Part shown: in pieces, positions 1 to 7,007 of the stretch
Numbering within the stretch: the first letter of the stretch is position 1
Layout: the number at the start of each line of letters is the position of its first letter
Virus record (IMG/VR): IMGVR_UViG_3300042731_004592
Location: 1 to 25,187 of that record
Length of the DNA stretch: 25,187 nucleotides
Origin: a virus
Strand: one strand, 5' to 3'
Made by a program: the position numbers and the translations under genes
The notes under the pieces: model-generated
Told to the model about the DNA's origin: nothing
What the model saw: only the letters and a program-made list of their open reading frames with translations
Database searches by the model: none

Positions 1-856
1 CGCTAAGTTTTAATGCGCCACCAATAACATACGTAGAAGACAACATGTCTTTTGATGACACTACCCAGTTAAATCCTCCCGTGGATGCAAAATGCACAAA
101 ACATTCATTTCGTCTAAGTATAGCTACGGTCCCGGTTTTACCACCGGCTATGACTTCAATTTTAATTCCATTTGTCAGCGGACCCGATGTTGCTCCCAGA
201 TATCCTGTGCCGAACGTGATCCCGTTTGCTGCAAGAACAAATTTTATTTCCTGCAAGGAGATATCATGAGAAGAGTCAGCATTATAAGTAAACTCAACGG
301 GTGTGCTTGAACCATCAACCAGTAATGATTCATTAGTTCCGTTTTTTACAAACTCATTTTTGATAGATTCTGGATTATCCGAAACGGAGCTAAAAGCAAT
401 CGCTTCGCCATCTGGCGAATAAAGGGTAGATTTCAACCGACCCTTCCCGGCGGATACATCTAGGGTTTCTAGATGAACAAGCCCGGTCGAATCCTTGGCC
501 ACCTTTGAGTCAGATTGAAGACGGTATAACGCCCCATCGAGGACAATACCGACAACGTTTGTGCCGTCGCCAACCTTTATTCTGCCGATCCAGTTGTCCC
601 CTATCGGCAAGGCATCGGTTATTTTCTTAATACCGTCGGTATCTTTGATGCTATCTAAAACGCCATCTATCGTTCCAAGTTTGGTGTCTACATCAGATAG
701 GGTTTCTTGTGTTGCCGGGTTAATTTGTGTTCCTGCAACATTGAGAACCTTCCCAATAGACTGCAACCGGTAAACCGATCCATCCAGGACTATGCCAACA
801 GGATTTCCACTATCGTCTGTTACATAAATTGCTTGCAATGATCGCTCGGCTGACAT
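1..856 (-). CDS. Virion structural protein, C-terminus beyond window (partial)
   Basis: An open frame of 285 codons begins at ATG 856 and runs off the left edge without a stop. The start overlaps the stop of the upstream gene as TAATG, implying translational coupling. The product begins MSAERSLQAIYVTDDSGNPV and is rich in Gly, Ser, Thr and Val, with alternating beta-strand patterns typical of tail-fibre or decoration proteins. A 17-residue unit occurs twice: residues 21-37 (GIVLDGSVYRLQSIGKV) and 103-119 (GIVLDGALYRLQSDSKV), 13 of 17 identical. This suggests two copies of a small beta module. No enzymatic motif, signal peptide or membrane segment is visible. Being last in a row of small structural genes, it is probably a fibre, baseplate or capsid-surface protein; the exact role is inference. 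The family is not recognised. Confidence 0.8.
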   Translation of the reverse strand, partial: MSAERSLQAIYVTDDSGNPVGIVLDGSVYRLQSIGKVLNVAGTQINPATQETLSDVDTKLGTIDGVLDSIKDTDGIKKITDALPIGDNWIGRIKVGDGTNVVGIVLDGALYRLQSDSKVAKDSTGLVHLETLDVSAGKGRLKSTLYSPDGEAIAFSSVSDNPESIKNEFVKNGTNESLLVDGSSTPVEFTYNADSSHDISLQEIKFVLAANGITFGTGYLGATSGPLTNGIKIEVIAGGKTGTVAILRRNECFVHFASTGGFNWVVSSKDMLSSTYVIGGALKLS

Positions 857-1185
857 TATGACACCTCTACGCCGAATAGGCTAAATGACAAATCGGCCGA
901 CGAGGAATAAACGCGAACAATATCACCTGCCCCCAACGTTAACCCGATCGTTGCAAAGATCGAATCATTTTTCATCAGCGTAATATCGTAATAAATATAT
1001 TGTTTAGGATCGTCGCTGGCTCCATTAACGGCTATAGAAACCCTGAACGTTGCGTTTGATGATCCACGGTTGCAAATAGCAATAGTTGATACCGTTGCAG
1101 AAGTTGAACCAGGAACCGTATATAAAGCGGTTAATGTGGTAGCGGAAGGATTAACCTGTCCTAAAACTTTTAATGCCTCTGCCAC
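856..1185 (-). CDS. Small beta-rich virion structural protein (109 aa)
   Basis: The start is GTG at 1185, directly after the TAA of the upstream gene, with GGAG five bases upstream of the GTG. The protein (MAEALKVLGQ...) is almost all predicted beta strand. It contains the segments ALYTVPGSTSATVSTIAICN, a YIYYDI stretch and a C-terminal SFSLFGVE. This pattern is familiar from small structural proteins of tailed phages, including marine myoviruses, where the piece looks like one jelly-roll or tail-fibre-type domain. No catalytic residues are visible. The stop overlaps the next ATG (TAATG), so the two products are probably made in related amounts. Virion location is inferred from position and composition; the exact role (fibre, baseplate or head decoration) is open. 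Confidence 0.75.
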   Translation of the reverse strand: MAEALKVLGQVNPSATTLTALYTVPGSTSATVSTIAICNRGSSNATFRVSIAVNGASDDPKQYIYYDITLMKNDSIFATIGLTLGAGDIVRVYSSSADLSFSLFGVEVS

Positions 1186-1500
1186 TTATGCTCCCATTAG
1201 TAAAAAATGATGTCTCCACTTAAACGAGGTGGCCTCTTCTCCCGCCAAATCGGATAGAGTTACATCTGTGCCAATTTGCGAATCAATAAAAACCATATTG
1301 CCGTTGCTATCTCTCCAAATACCGACATTTTCATCATTGCTGGATTCATATTGCAGAACAACACCCGACGCCTCGACGGCATCTTCAGAAGGTTCAATAG
1401 GAACTCCGCCGAATTCATCCTCGTCGGCCGGGTCTCCGCCATACTCGGCGTATTCCTGCTTTACCGCCCGGACGCGGTTTAAATTTGTCGGAAAACCCAC
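1186..1500 (-). CDS. Small acidic structural or adaptor protein (104 aa)
   Basis: The start is GTG at 1500 with a strong AGGAGG four bases upstream. The N-terminus (MGFPTNLNRVRAVKQEYAEY) is basic and helical. It is followed by an acidic linker (GGDPADEDEFGG, residues 21-32) and then a beta-rich half with QYESSNDENVGIWRDSNGN and WRHHFLLMGA at the end. The family is not recognised and no enzymatic motif is visible. Its place between the fibre-like protein and another small beta-rich protein makes a virion adaptor or fibre-tip protein plausible, but this is inference. The stop abuts the next start (TAA then GTG). Confidence 0.7.
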   Translation of the reverse strand: MGFPTNLNRVRAVKQEYAEYGGDPADEDEFGGVPIEPSEDAVEASGVVLQYESSNDENVGIWRDSNGNMVFIDSQIGTDVTLSDLAGEEATSFKWRHHFLLMGA

Positions 1501-1512
1501 GCTACCTCCTGT

Positions 1513-1543
1513 AAAAAATAGTATCGGTCTTGCCTCGTACCGA
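1513..1543 (-). terminator. Weak terminator-like hairpin
   Basis: In the 87-base gap after the fibre-like gene, the minus strand shows TCGGT and ACCGA arms (1539-1543 and 1524-1528) around a 10-base loop. After a short TACTA comes a run of six T. A five-base-pair stem is weak and the T run overlaps the leader of the next gene, so at best this is a leaky attenuator. Confidence 0.22.
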
Positions 1544-1587
1544 CATGGCGACCCAAAACATCATCGCTCCCAACTATCTACGATCAA

Positions 1588-3255
1588 TTATGCGCGCCGG
1601 CCAAAATCCTTTAGCTCGACCCATAGATCATCGGCGTTCATCGCCATGCCAACATGAATCAAACGTTCGCCTGACGCAGACGGCCTTGAGGTGCCGATCC
1701 CGCCGCCGGATTGTAGCCAATAACGAGTCCCAGGGGTTGCGCTCGACAAAATACCAGCACATTGGCCAATCGAAACAATTGCCGATGTTTGTCCCACTGT
1801 GCTCTGTGCTGTTCGGGCAACGCCGAAAACATGTGATTTTGCCAGCTGTGCCGATGCAGCGTCGGCCTTTCCAACCCTGTCGCCGGTCGATGTCCAATAA
1901 ACGGGATCGGCGGCTGCAATAGCCTCGTCAACAGCGAAATCATTTTCAACCCGCTGCGCCTCGGCTGATCCAACGGCTTGCAATTGACCTGACCCGTCAA
2001 AGCTCACGGTTGTTCCGTCAACCTTGACTTCCATGCCGCTAGCACCGGTTGTCAATCCCTTGTTGGAATCATATTTGACCCCAAGCTCGTCGGTGGTAAT
2101 TTTTAACGTTGGATTTGATGCCTCGAGGTTTACCGCCAATGCCGAACCGCCGCCACCGGTCAAGCCATCACCAGCCGCCGAAGCTGCGATCCGTAAATTA
2201 GCCGATCCGTCGGCTTCCAACCCTGTTCCGGCAATGCTGTTGATATCAACGCCGACACCGTTTGCGCCAACGGTAACAGGTTCGATATTGCCGCCGGTCT
2301 CGCTGTCTGGATCAACCGATAGTGTCGATCCCGCGCCTCCCGCAATACCGTTTCCTTGCGCGGCAAGGCGAAGATTTGCCGATCCGTCGGCCTCTATCCC
2401 GGTGCCAGCAATGGCGTTAATATCCACACCAACGCCGTTCGCTGTGATATTCACTGGCTGAATATTGCCGCCGGTCTCGCTGTCAGCATCCACCGCAACC
2501 GCATCGGCCGAAACCGTAATACCATTTCCAGCACCAACGTTTAGCGTGTTTCCCGATTTGGTCAAACCCGCACCGGCATTTACGGTTCCTGCGCCACTCC
2601 ACAAAACCCAGGAGCCCGTTGGGACCGTGCCCTCAAACGTGTATCCCTGGTTTTCATAATACCCGTCATTATTTGGCGTTTGGACCAAAAACGCGGCATG
2701 GTTGACGGCCTCAGATGTATCCGTTCCGGTCAATGACGATCCGCTGAATTCAACGATTTTCCCGTCATCGGTGGCGTCGGTATATGGGGAAATTAGCGCA
2801 ACCGACGTTGAAAGAACCGCTCGCGTCCCCGCCGGCGGATATCCTCCACTATTGGTAACGACTTTGACCCATGCCGATCCGTCAAATTCAACCAAATCAC
2901 CGGCGGCAACGGATAACGATCCTGCGGTGAGGGTTCCCGCATCGGTCATGACATACGCATCACCAGCCGACGGCGATAAACCATTGATTGTTGCTACTGA
3001 GGCGTTACCGATTAAGTTCATCACGGCGCAAGGATCGGTCCATCCCAACCCATCGACTAACGAATCCACATAGGCCTTTGATGTTGCCGCCGTAGTTCCC
3101 CCTGGAGTAGAAGGCAATCCGGTAACCTCGGCCCCACCGGTTAACGCTATGTCACCGCTGGATGAAAGGCCACCAATTACGATATCGTCCGTGGTTGCCA
3201 TTTCCGAATTGAACCCGTTGGTGTCATCGAAAAAAAGTGGTTTCCTTGTTGCCAT
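1588..3255 (-). CDS. Fibre-like virion protein with tandem repeats (555 aa)
   Basis: ATG 3255 has AAGGA nine bases upstream. Three zones are visible. The N-terminal zone (about 1-200) contains GLGWTDPCAVMN and AGDLVEFDGSAWVKV, a pattern common in phage fibre or neck-appendage proteins. The middle (258-375) holds two tandem 59-residue repeats, each starting DSETGGNI and containing NGVGVDIN, IAGTG[IL]EADGSANLR and a Gly-rich turn, which looks like a beta-helix or shaft. The C-terminal domain (436-555) contains DPVYWTSTGDRVGKADA, ATPGTRYWLQSGGG and HVGMAMNADDLWVEL. That domain resembles the free-standing 135-residue protein encoded at 3880-4287. A role in adsorption or capsid/tail decoration is likely. 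No chaperone gene or catalytic motif is seen nearby, and receptor specificity cannot be read from the sequence. Confidence 0.82.
   Translation of the reverse strand: MATRKPLFFDDTNGFNSEMATTDDIVIGGLSSSGDIALTGGAEVTGLPSTPGGTTAATSKAYVDSLVDGLGWTDPCAVMNLIGNASVATINGLSPSAGDAYVMTDAGTLTAGSLSVAAGDLVEFDGSAWVKVVTNSGGYPPAGTRAVLSTSVALISPYTDATDDGKIVEFSGSSLTGTDTSEAVNHAAFLVQTPNNDGYYENQGYTFEGTVPTGSWVLWSGAGTVNAGAGLTKSGNTLNVGAGNGITVSADAVAVDADSETGGNIQPVNITANGVGVDINAIAGTGIEADGSANLRLAAQGNGIAGGAGSTLSVDPDSETGGNIEPVTVGANGVGVDINSIAGTGLEADGSANLRIAASAAGDGLTGGGGSALAVNLEASNPTLKITTDELGVKYDSNKGLTTGASGMEVKVDGTTVSFDGSGQLQAVGSAEAQRVENDFAVDEAIAAADPVYWTSTGDRVGKADAASAQLAKSHVFGVARTAQSTVGQTSAIVSIGQCAGILSSATPGTRYWLQSGGGIGTSRPSASGERLIHVGMAMNADDLWVELKDFGRRA
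2131..2484 (-). repeat. Two tandem 177-bp coding repeats in the fibre gene
   Basis: The stretch that reads attgccgccggtctcgctgt on the plus strand occurs at 2287 and at 2464, 177 bases apart. Each unit encodes 59 residues (copy 1 residues 258-316, copy 2 317-375). The copies keep DSETGGNI, NGVGVDIN, GTG and EADGSANLR, while the C-terminal third has diverged. Such in-frame units are typical of fibre shafts that can change length by recombination. Confidence 0.85.
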
Positions 3256-3279
3256 ACTACAAGATCCTTTCGCTCAAGT

Positions 3280-3297
3280 GTTCGTCGGCGGCCGAAC
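3280..3297 (-). promoter_or_regulatory. Stem-loop with GGCCGCCGA core before the fibre gene
   Basis: On the minus strand GTTCG and CGAAC can pair around GCCGCCGA, about 25 bases upstream of the fibre ATG and ahead of its ribosome binding site. A similar small hairpin carrying the same GGCCGCCGAC core sits upstream of the capsid gene. There is no T-tract, so this is not a terminator. It could be an mRNA stability or protein-binding element, or chance. Confidence 0.25.
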
Positions 3298-3299
3298 AG

Positions 3300-3803
3300 T
3301 TATGACCCTTTTGGGGTCTGTGACAAATGTTCAATGTTACGAATAATCCTAGCGTCGACATCCAATGCCATCTCGGATATGGGTATATTATACTTTTTTG
3401 AAAATCTTTTTATAAGTTGACCGTAGCTATTATTTTTAATTTTTATATCATTCTCAATAGCAGCAATACGGGCCATTCTCTTTTTACTTCGCTCTTTGTG
3501 CTGTATTTCATCCTGTTGTTGCTGAAGTGCGATAACCTGACGTTCATTAACAAGTGCTCTAATTTCGGCATCAACCCTTCCCCATGACTCAGCTTCAATA
3601 GGACTTAAGTATTTTTCACCGATACCAAGTGGTGACAGATCGTCAAATACCGAAACTTCGCTTTTTCCATTCGACTTACCATTATCGGCTTTTTTTTCCA
3701 TTTTTTTAGCGCAATCTAAACAATAATCGCCAATGCGCTTAATTTTTCTGCATCCTTTGGTTTTACATCGTTGTGGTTGTTTTTTCTTTCCCGCTTTTTT
3801 CAT
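3300..3803 (-). CDS. Basic zinc-knuckle-like protein (167 aa), unknown
   Basis: The frame is open further upstream, but the start chosen is ATG 3803. It has GGGAG eight bases upstream, and a start further up would overlap the end of the preceding gene. The product begins MKKAGKKKQPQRCKTKGCRK. It has a likely metal site C-x4-C-x10-C-x2-C (CKTKGC ... CLDCAKK, residues 13-32) within a strongly Lys-rich N-terminus. A long charged helical region follows (ERQVIALQQQQDEIQHKERS) that may form a coiled coil, then a C-terminal helical part. It may bind nucleic acid or act as a small assembly factor; neither is demonstrated. The family is not recognised. Its poly-A rich coding start contrasts with the neighbouring beta-rich structural genes. 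Confidence 0.72.
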   Translation of the reverse strand: MKKAGKKKQPQRCKTKGCRKIKRIGDYCLDCAKKMEKKADNGKSNGKSEVSVFDDLSPLGIGEKYLSPIEAESWGRVDAEIRALVNERQVIALQQQQDEIQHKERSKKRMARIAAIENDIKIKNNSYGQLIKRFSKKYNIPISEMALDVDARIIRNIEHLSQTPKGS

Positions 3804-3823
3804 TTTTTTTACTCCCAAATTGC

Positions 3824-3874
3824 CTTGCATCGATCGATGCTCCATCCGCCGAACAGAACAATCGATCGAGCAAG
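3824..3874 (-). repeat. Imperfect inverted repeat after the 135-aa gene
   Basis: Arms 3824-3838 and 3861-3874 pair over 14 bases with a single bulged base and a 22-base loop. Both arms contain the nested palindrome ATCGATCGAT. It begins a few bases after the stop of the upstream gene and precedes the ribosome binding site of the next gene. No T run follows, so it is not a classical terminator. It could be an mRNA-stabilising stem or a methylation-sensitive GATC cluster. Confidence 0.45.
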
Positions 3875-3879
3875 GACTT

Positions 3880-4287
3880 TCATGTTGACACCCGAACGGT
3901 TGCAGGCTCGATATGTAGATCAATAACATTCGAAGCCAGTGCTATACCTGCTCGTTCAATATAAACTTTAGGTGAATAATTGGGTACAATTTGTGTTAAT
4001 CTTGCCCCGGTTCCAAGACCTAAAAAGATCTGTCTACCCGGAGTAAGACCTGAATACAGATTGGTTACGTCACCGCTTTTTTGAACAGTGCATTGTGTTG
4101 GTGATTGCTTCTCCACGATCATGCCAACGGTTCGCTTGTTGTCCTCGCGAATGTCGCAAAGTCCAACCTGATAGAATCCACCGATTTGATCGCCAGAAAT
4201 GTAAACCATATCCCCAACCAAGGCTCCGCTTGGGCAATTGGCGGTAAACGTATCCTGTCGACTGGATCGACTTAAAGTAACCGCCAT
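3880..4287 (-). CDS. Capsid- or tail-decoration-like protein (135 aa)
   Basis: ATG 4287 has GAGG seven bases upstream. The protein is one compact beta domain: VGDMVYISGDQIGGFYQV (residues 24-41), VGMIVEKQSPTQCTVQKSG (54-72), SGLTPGRQIFLG (79-90) and GIALASNVIDLHIEP (114-128). The order 'GD-V-Y', 'GVI..K', 'GLTPG..YFL', 'G.AL....L.V' is common in small phage head or tail surface proteins. It matches the C-terminal domain of the fibre-like protein encoded at 1588-3255, so the two look paralogous. It probably decorates the head or a tail appendage; which one is not shown by sequence. A 76-base spacer with an inverted repeat follows it. Confidence 0.78.
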   Translation of the reverse strand: MAVTLSRSSRQDTFTANCPSGALVGDMVYISGDQIGGFYQVGLCDIREDNKRTVGMIVEKQSPTQCTVQKSGDVTNLYSGLTPGRQIFLGLGTGARLTQIVPNYSPKVYIERAGIALASNVIDLHIEPATVRVST

Positions 4288-4329
4288 TGTGCCGCCTCGT
4301 TGTTGTCATAAGGTTAAAATGCCTAGTTG

Positions 4330-4629
4330 TTAACCGCGAACCCTAAAAGCCACCGCTTCAAATGTAGAATTACCTCCCGTCGCTTTGGTATAGAAACAAC
4401 CAATCTCGGCCGGCCCTTCCCAAACTCCGCTCCCTGCGACAGTTATTCCTATCCCACTGGTGGCGTCCTCTTTGCTCGTCAGTGTTAACGTTATGGCATT
4501 GCTGCCTGTGTTCTTAAACCACAAGTAATTAGCAACACCTTTTTCGACGTTATAACCGTTGACAGTGTTCTGAATGGCGGTTTCATTTATGTGTTGGGGC
4601 AAGCCCCCACGTAAATACAATGGTGCCAC
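4330..4629 (-). CDS. Small beta-rich virion protein (99 aa)
   Basis: The start is taken as GTG 4629, three bases after the stop of the upstream gene. The Shine-Dalgarno is weak and the close junction suggests coupling. The protein begins MAPLYLRGGLPQHINETAIQ. It contains NYLWFKNTGSNAITLTLTSK and GSGVWEGPAEIGCFYTKA, a single beta-sandwich-like pattern with many aromatic and Gly residues. No catalytic or membrane features are visible. It lies in a run of small surface-type proteins after the capsid gene, so a decoration or head-completion role is plausible. The family is not recognised. Confidence 0.68.
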   Translation of the reverse strand: MAPLYLRGGLPQHINETAIQNTVNGYNVEKGVANYLWFKNTGSNAITLTLTSKEDATSGIGITVAGSGVWEGPAEIGCFYTKATGGNSTFEAVAFRVRG

Positions 4630-4632
4630 GGT

Positions 4633-4962
4633 TTATTCACTTTCCATTCCGGCCAATCTGCCAATGCAATGAATGTGAACAACTTCGGTGTCTGCGCCTC
4701 CTAGCAGACTGAACCCGCTTACCGTTTTCGTTGACTCATCCACACTTGTATCACTGGCGGTTTCGCCGTCAGTGATAACCGTGTAGTTGGTATCCGCAAA
4801 ATCCGGCAAGCTGTGATCGGCGAACGTGATGGCATGGGGCGCGGCCCCACTCAGCGTGACAGAAAAGGCGTTGATACCCTGCGCCTTTTTGCCTGACGCC
4901 AACAGCCAATCAATGCCCGCCTGCTTGAATTCTTTGAACATTTTTGAAAGTTCTTGTAGCAT
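4633..4962 (-). CDS. Small virion structural protein (109 aa)
   Basis: ATG 4962 has CGAGG five bases upstream. An N-terminal helix (MLQELSKMFKEFKQAGIDWL) precedes a beta-rich body. The body contains PHAITFADHSLPDFADTNYT, a TVITDGETA strand and a TVSGFSLLGG turn, and ends VVHIHCIGRLAGMESE. This ordering resembles small phage proteins with an H-type-lectin-like or fibre-tip beta domain, where a 'p.i.F.....p.tnY.V......' pattern recurs. That comparison rests on pattern memory, not a search. A role as a virion decoration or tail-tip protein is likely but unproven. Confidence 0.7.
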   Translation of the reverse strand: MLQELSKMFKEFKQAGIDWLLASGKKAQGINAFSVTLSGAAPHAITFADHSLPDFADTNYTVITDGETASDTSVDESTKTVSGFSLLGGADTEVVHIHCIGRLAGMESE

Positions 4963-4973
4963 TTCAACCTCGT

Positions 4974-5414
4974 TTACTGATTAGCCGCAATGATAGCCTT
5001 AACTATTTTCGGCTTTGAAAGACGCCTATCAATGGTCAATCCAAACGAAAACGCCATGTCGACAAGCTCATCCTTGGACCATGCCATCAATTCTTCGAAT
5101 CGTGACATTGTAGACGGTTTGCCATTTAAAACATTTTCCGGTTTTTCATTGGCATGATCATCCGCGTGAGTAATAAGATCGGTCACTGCTTCAACGGATT
5201 CTTCTGCCGCGTGAAAAACATGAGACAACGGATCAGTTTTTTTAAGGGGTGGGGGTTGATTTTCGCTGCTTACCCTCGACCATGTAGCCCCCTGTAAAAG
5301 TTTTTCTGCTTGCTCATCCGTAACCTCGGCAACGCCGTCTGGCCCAACGTTGATCTTTGCCTGGCCGACAATAACAATCCCTCCTCGAATTGTTTTACTT
5401 TTTACTTTAATCAT
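4974..5414 (-). CDS. Head-associated protein with C-terminal SAP/HeH-like domain (146 aa)
   Basis: ATG 5414 has AAGGA seven bases upstream, just downstream of the terminator that follows the capsid gene. The N-terminal part (about 8-45: GGIVIVGQAKINVGPDGVAE, then VTDEQAEKLLQG) matches a short beta plus helix pattern seen in small phage proteins encoded after capsid genes. The centre is a polar linker. The last 45 residues (MAWSKDELVDMAFSFGLTID, then SKPKIVKAIIAA) have the helix-extension-helix look of SAP/HeH/Rho-N domains that bind DNA or other proteins. It could be a head-tail connector or head-fibre base; the sequence does not decide. Confidence 0.72.
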   Translation of the reverse strand: MIKVKSKTIRGGIVIVGQAKINVGPDGVAEVTDEQAEKLLQGATWSRVSSENQPPPLKKTDPLSHVFHAAEESVEAVTDLITHADDHANEKPENVLNGKPSTMSRFEELMAWSKDELVDMAFSFGLTIDRRLSKPKIVKAIIAANQ

Positions 5415-5424
5415 GTATCGATCC

Positions 5425-5474
5425 TTTTTTAAAAAAATTTTCCGATCCCAACTCGAGGAGATATTGGGATCGGA
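5425..5474 (-). terminator. Intrinsic terminator after the major capsid gene
   Basis: On the minus strand CCGATCCCAA (5473-5464) and TTGGGATCGG (5451-5442) form a perfect 10-base-pair stem, extendable by one T-A pair, with a 12-base loop. AAAA and seven T follow at once. It lies 28 bases after the capsid stop and only 28 bases before the next ATG. It therefore most likely reduces read-through so that capsid mRNA exceeds that of the downstream genes. Confidence 0.85.
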
Positions 5475-5500
5475 TATATGAGCAACAAAAAAAACGAATG

Positions 5501-6937
5501 TTACGGCACGGCGTTATCTAACCCGCTGCTCCCAGGAGCGCGCCCGACGTTGCGATAAAGCAACCCTTTCCCCGGCGCGTAAACGGTTAGCGCCAGATAA
5601 AGCAATTGCATCCACCGAATACTCGTGTCGATGGTAGCCAGGGGGATTTTGACGTGTGGTGCCAATTGTTTTACAGCGAAAAATTCAAGGTTTTGTTGAA
5701 CCAAGAATGCCGTTGTTGTTCCAGGAATGCGGGCATTTAAGTCCGTTATTGCCGTGGTGGCCCCGCTCCTGGCAACCGTCACCATAAGGCGTTCGTTGCC
5801 CGTGGCCTCGTCTTTGTTGGTTCGATAGATCTCAAAGGCCGTTCCAGCCGGAGATCCGTCGGCAACCGTGAACGTGACCTTTTCTCCTGCGGCAACCGCC
5901 ACCGGGCCGGTCAATGACAACGCGGCTGATCGGCCATAGCGATTGATCGCATGGACCTTGTAATAATAATTGCCGGCATCGCTTGCCGCAAACTGGCTAG
6001 CTGAATCCGAGGCGGTAGCCGGAGCCACCGATTCGGTTGGCGTTCCGGGGATTTTGGCAGCATTTCCAACAGCCGCGCCGGAAACCCCACCAAATTGCAA
6101 AAATAAGTCGGGATTGAAACGGATAGGGCCGAATTGGGAATAAAATCCCTGAATATTCAGGCCGACCATGCCGTTTTGCCACCCTGCCGGCGGAATATTA
6201 AACCGCTCCGACGGATAAAATTGCTTCGCCAAATCGGCGTAAGCGCCGTCGGCCAAATACAGATCGGTTGCGCGCCCGTAGTTGGGCTCGCTTTTAACGA
6301 TCAGCGCGCCATCGTTCAAAACGTCCTCGGTCAATGGTTTTCCGCGAAGGTCAACCTGATTTAGGGTTGGATTTGGCGCGCCATCGGTGATCAGCTTGTC
6401 TAGCCCGTCAAACTGCTGCGGGATTAACGAGGAGTCGCCAGAAAAAAGCGCGCGCTCGATTTGCTTGAGAAGCCAGGTTGTTCCGTTGACCGTTTCCTGA
6501 GCTATGACATTGCCATGGGCTGGTCTAACCAAGCTCATAACGTGGGTAACAGATCTGGTGGTAGCAGCATACTTTATAACCGTGTATTGACGGCTATAAA
6601 TCGAATCATCGCTCTCTGGGAGATCCCCCTCGTCGATAAATGCCGCGATTCCTGACCCAACCGATTCCAGCCGATTGTATTCCTCGACGGTGTTCCAAGC
6701 TGGGAGCTTAACAAGCGCCTGCCAAAGGCGGGTGTCCTCCTGACGGTAGGTGACGACTTTTAGCGTTCTCTCCAAGGATTCCACGCGAAGCGGAAAACCC
6801 TCGCCGGCGGCAACGGTAGGAGCGTTAATGTCCTGCCCTGCGGCCAATGCTTTTTTAAGTTCGGCGACATCTTGACCTGTGCCAGTGCCGAAACCGTCTA
6901 GCCCTTGATAATCGCGCCATGAAACGAAACCTTCCAT
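5501..6937 (-). CDS. Major capsid protein with inserted Ig/FN3-like domain (478 aa)
   Basis: ATG 6937 has a strong GGAGG seven bases upstream, the best ribosome binding site in the window, as expected for the most abundant virion protein. The order protease, scaffold-like protein, this gene is the classic capsid module. The N-terminal arm (29-56) contains KALAAGQDINAP and GEGFPLRVESLE and is nearly repeated at the C-terminus of the protease. The HK97-type body follows: RQYTVIKYAATTRSVTHVMS (117-136), then ATDLYLADGAYADLAKQFYP (223-242), and the C-terminal QQNLEFFAVKQLAPHVKIPL (415-434). Residues about 296-410 form a separate beta domain with NYYYKVHAINRYGRSAAL and TAFEIYRTNKDE, a fibronectin/Ig-like pattern set into the capsid sequence. 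The C-terminus resembles capsid proteins of the SU10/DUF5309 type, judged by eye. The start of the mature protein is unknown. Confidence 0.9.
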   Translation of the reverse strand: MEGFVSWRDYQGLDGFGTGTGQDVAELKKALAAGQDINAPTVAAGEGFPLRVESLERTLKVVTYRQEDTRLWQALVKLPAWNTVEEYNRLESVGSGIAAFIDEGDLPESDDSIYSRQYTVIKYAATTRSVTHVMSLVRPAHGNVIAQETVNGTTWLLKQIERALFSGDSSLIPQQFDGLDKLITDGAPNPTLNQVDLRGKPLTEDVLNDGALIVKSEPNYGRATDLYLADGAYADLAKQFYPSERFNIPPAGWQNGMVGLNIQGFYSQFGPIRFNPDLFLQFGGVSGAAVGNAAKIPGTPTESVAPATASDSASQFAASDAGNYYYKVHAINRYGRSAALSLTGPVAVAAGEKVTFTVADGSPAGTAFEIYRTNKDEATGNERLMVTVARSGATTAITDLNARIPGTTTAFLVQQNLEFFAVKQLAPHVKIPLATIDTSIRWMQLLYLALTVYAPGKGLLYRNVGRAPGSSGLDNAVP

Positions 6938-6959
6938 AATTTTGCCTCCGTTTTTTGTC

Positions 6960-6984
6960 GTGTCCTTGTCGGCGGCCCAGACAC
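6960..6984 (-). promoter_or_regulatory. Stem-loop with GGCCGCCGAC core before the capsid gene
   Basis: Within the 70-base capsid leader, GTGTC and GACAC on the minus strand enclose a loop containing GGGCCGCCGACAAG. The GGCCGCCGA core is shared with a hairpin ahead of the fibre gene, while the flanking arms differ in sequence but still pair. A protein-binding or mRNA-stabilising role is possible. Five-base-pair arms are short, so chance is not excluded. Confidence 0.28.
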
Positions 6985-7007
6985 AGAATTATTATTTCTT
7001 GGTAGCC

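Noticed and set aside
1229-1922. Plus-strand open frames opposite the fibre and small structural genes
   Set aside because: They are antisense to well-supported minus-strand genes, have no ribosome binding sites, and their Pro/Ser/Arg-rich products are typical of reverse-complement coding sequence.
2131-2484. CRISPR-like direct repeats
   Set aside because: The repeats are in-frame 177-base coding units within a fibre gene, with no spacers or short palindromic units.
3804-3929. Longer N-terminus for the zinc-knuckle-like protein from an upstream ATG
   Set aside because: It would overlap the preceding gene, cross an inverted repeat and add a sequence of unusual composition; ATG 3803 has a proper GGGAG.
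6938-7007. Possible promoter (TAATAAT) in the capsid leader
   Set aside because: No -35-like element at a suitable distance was found; AT-rich sequence alone is not enough.
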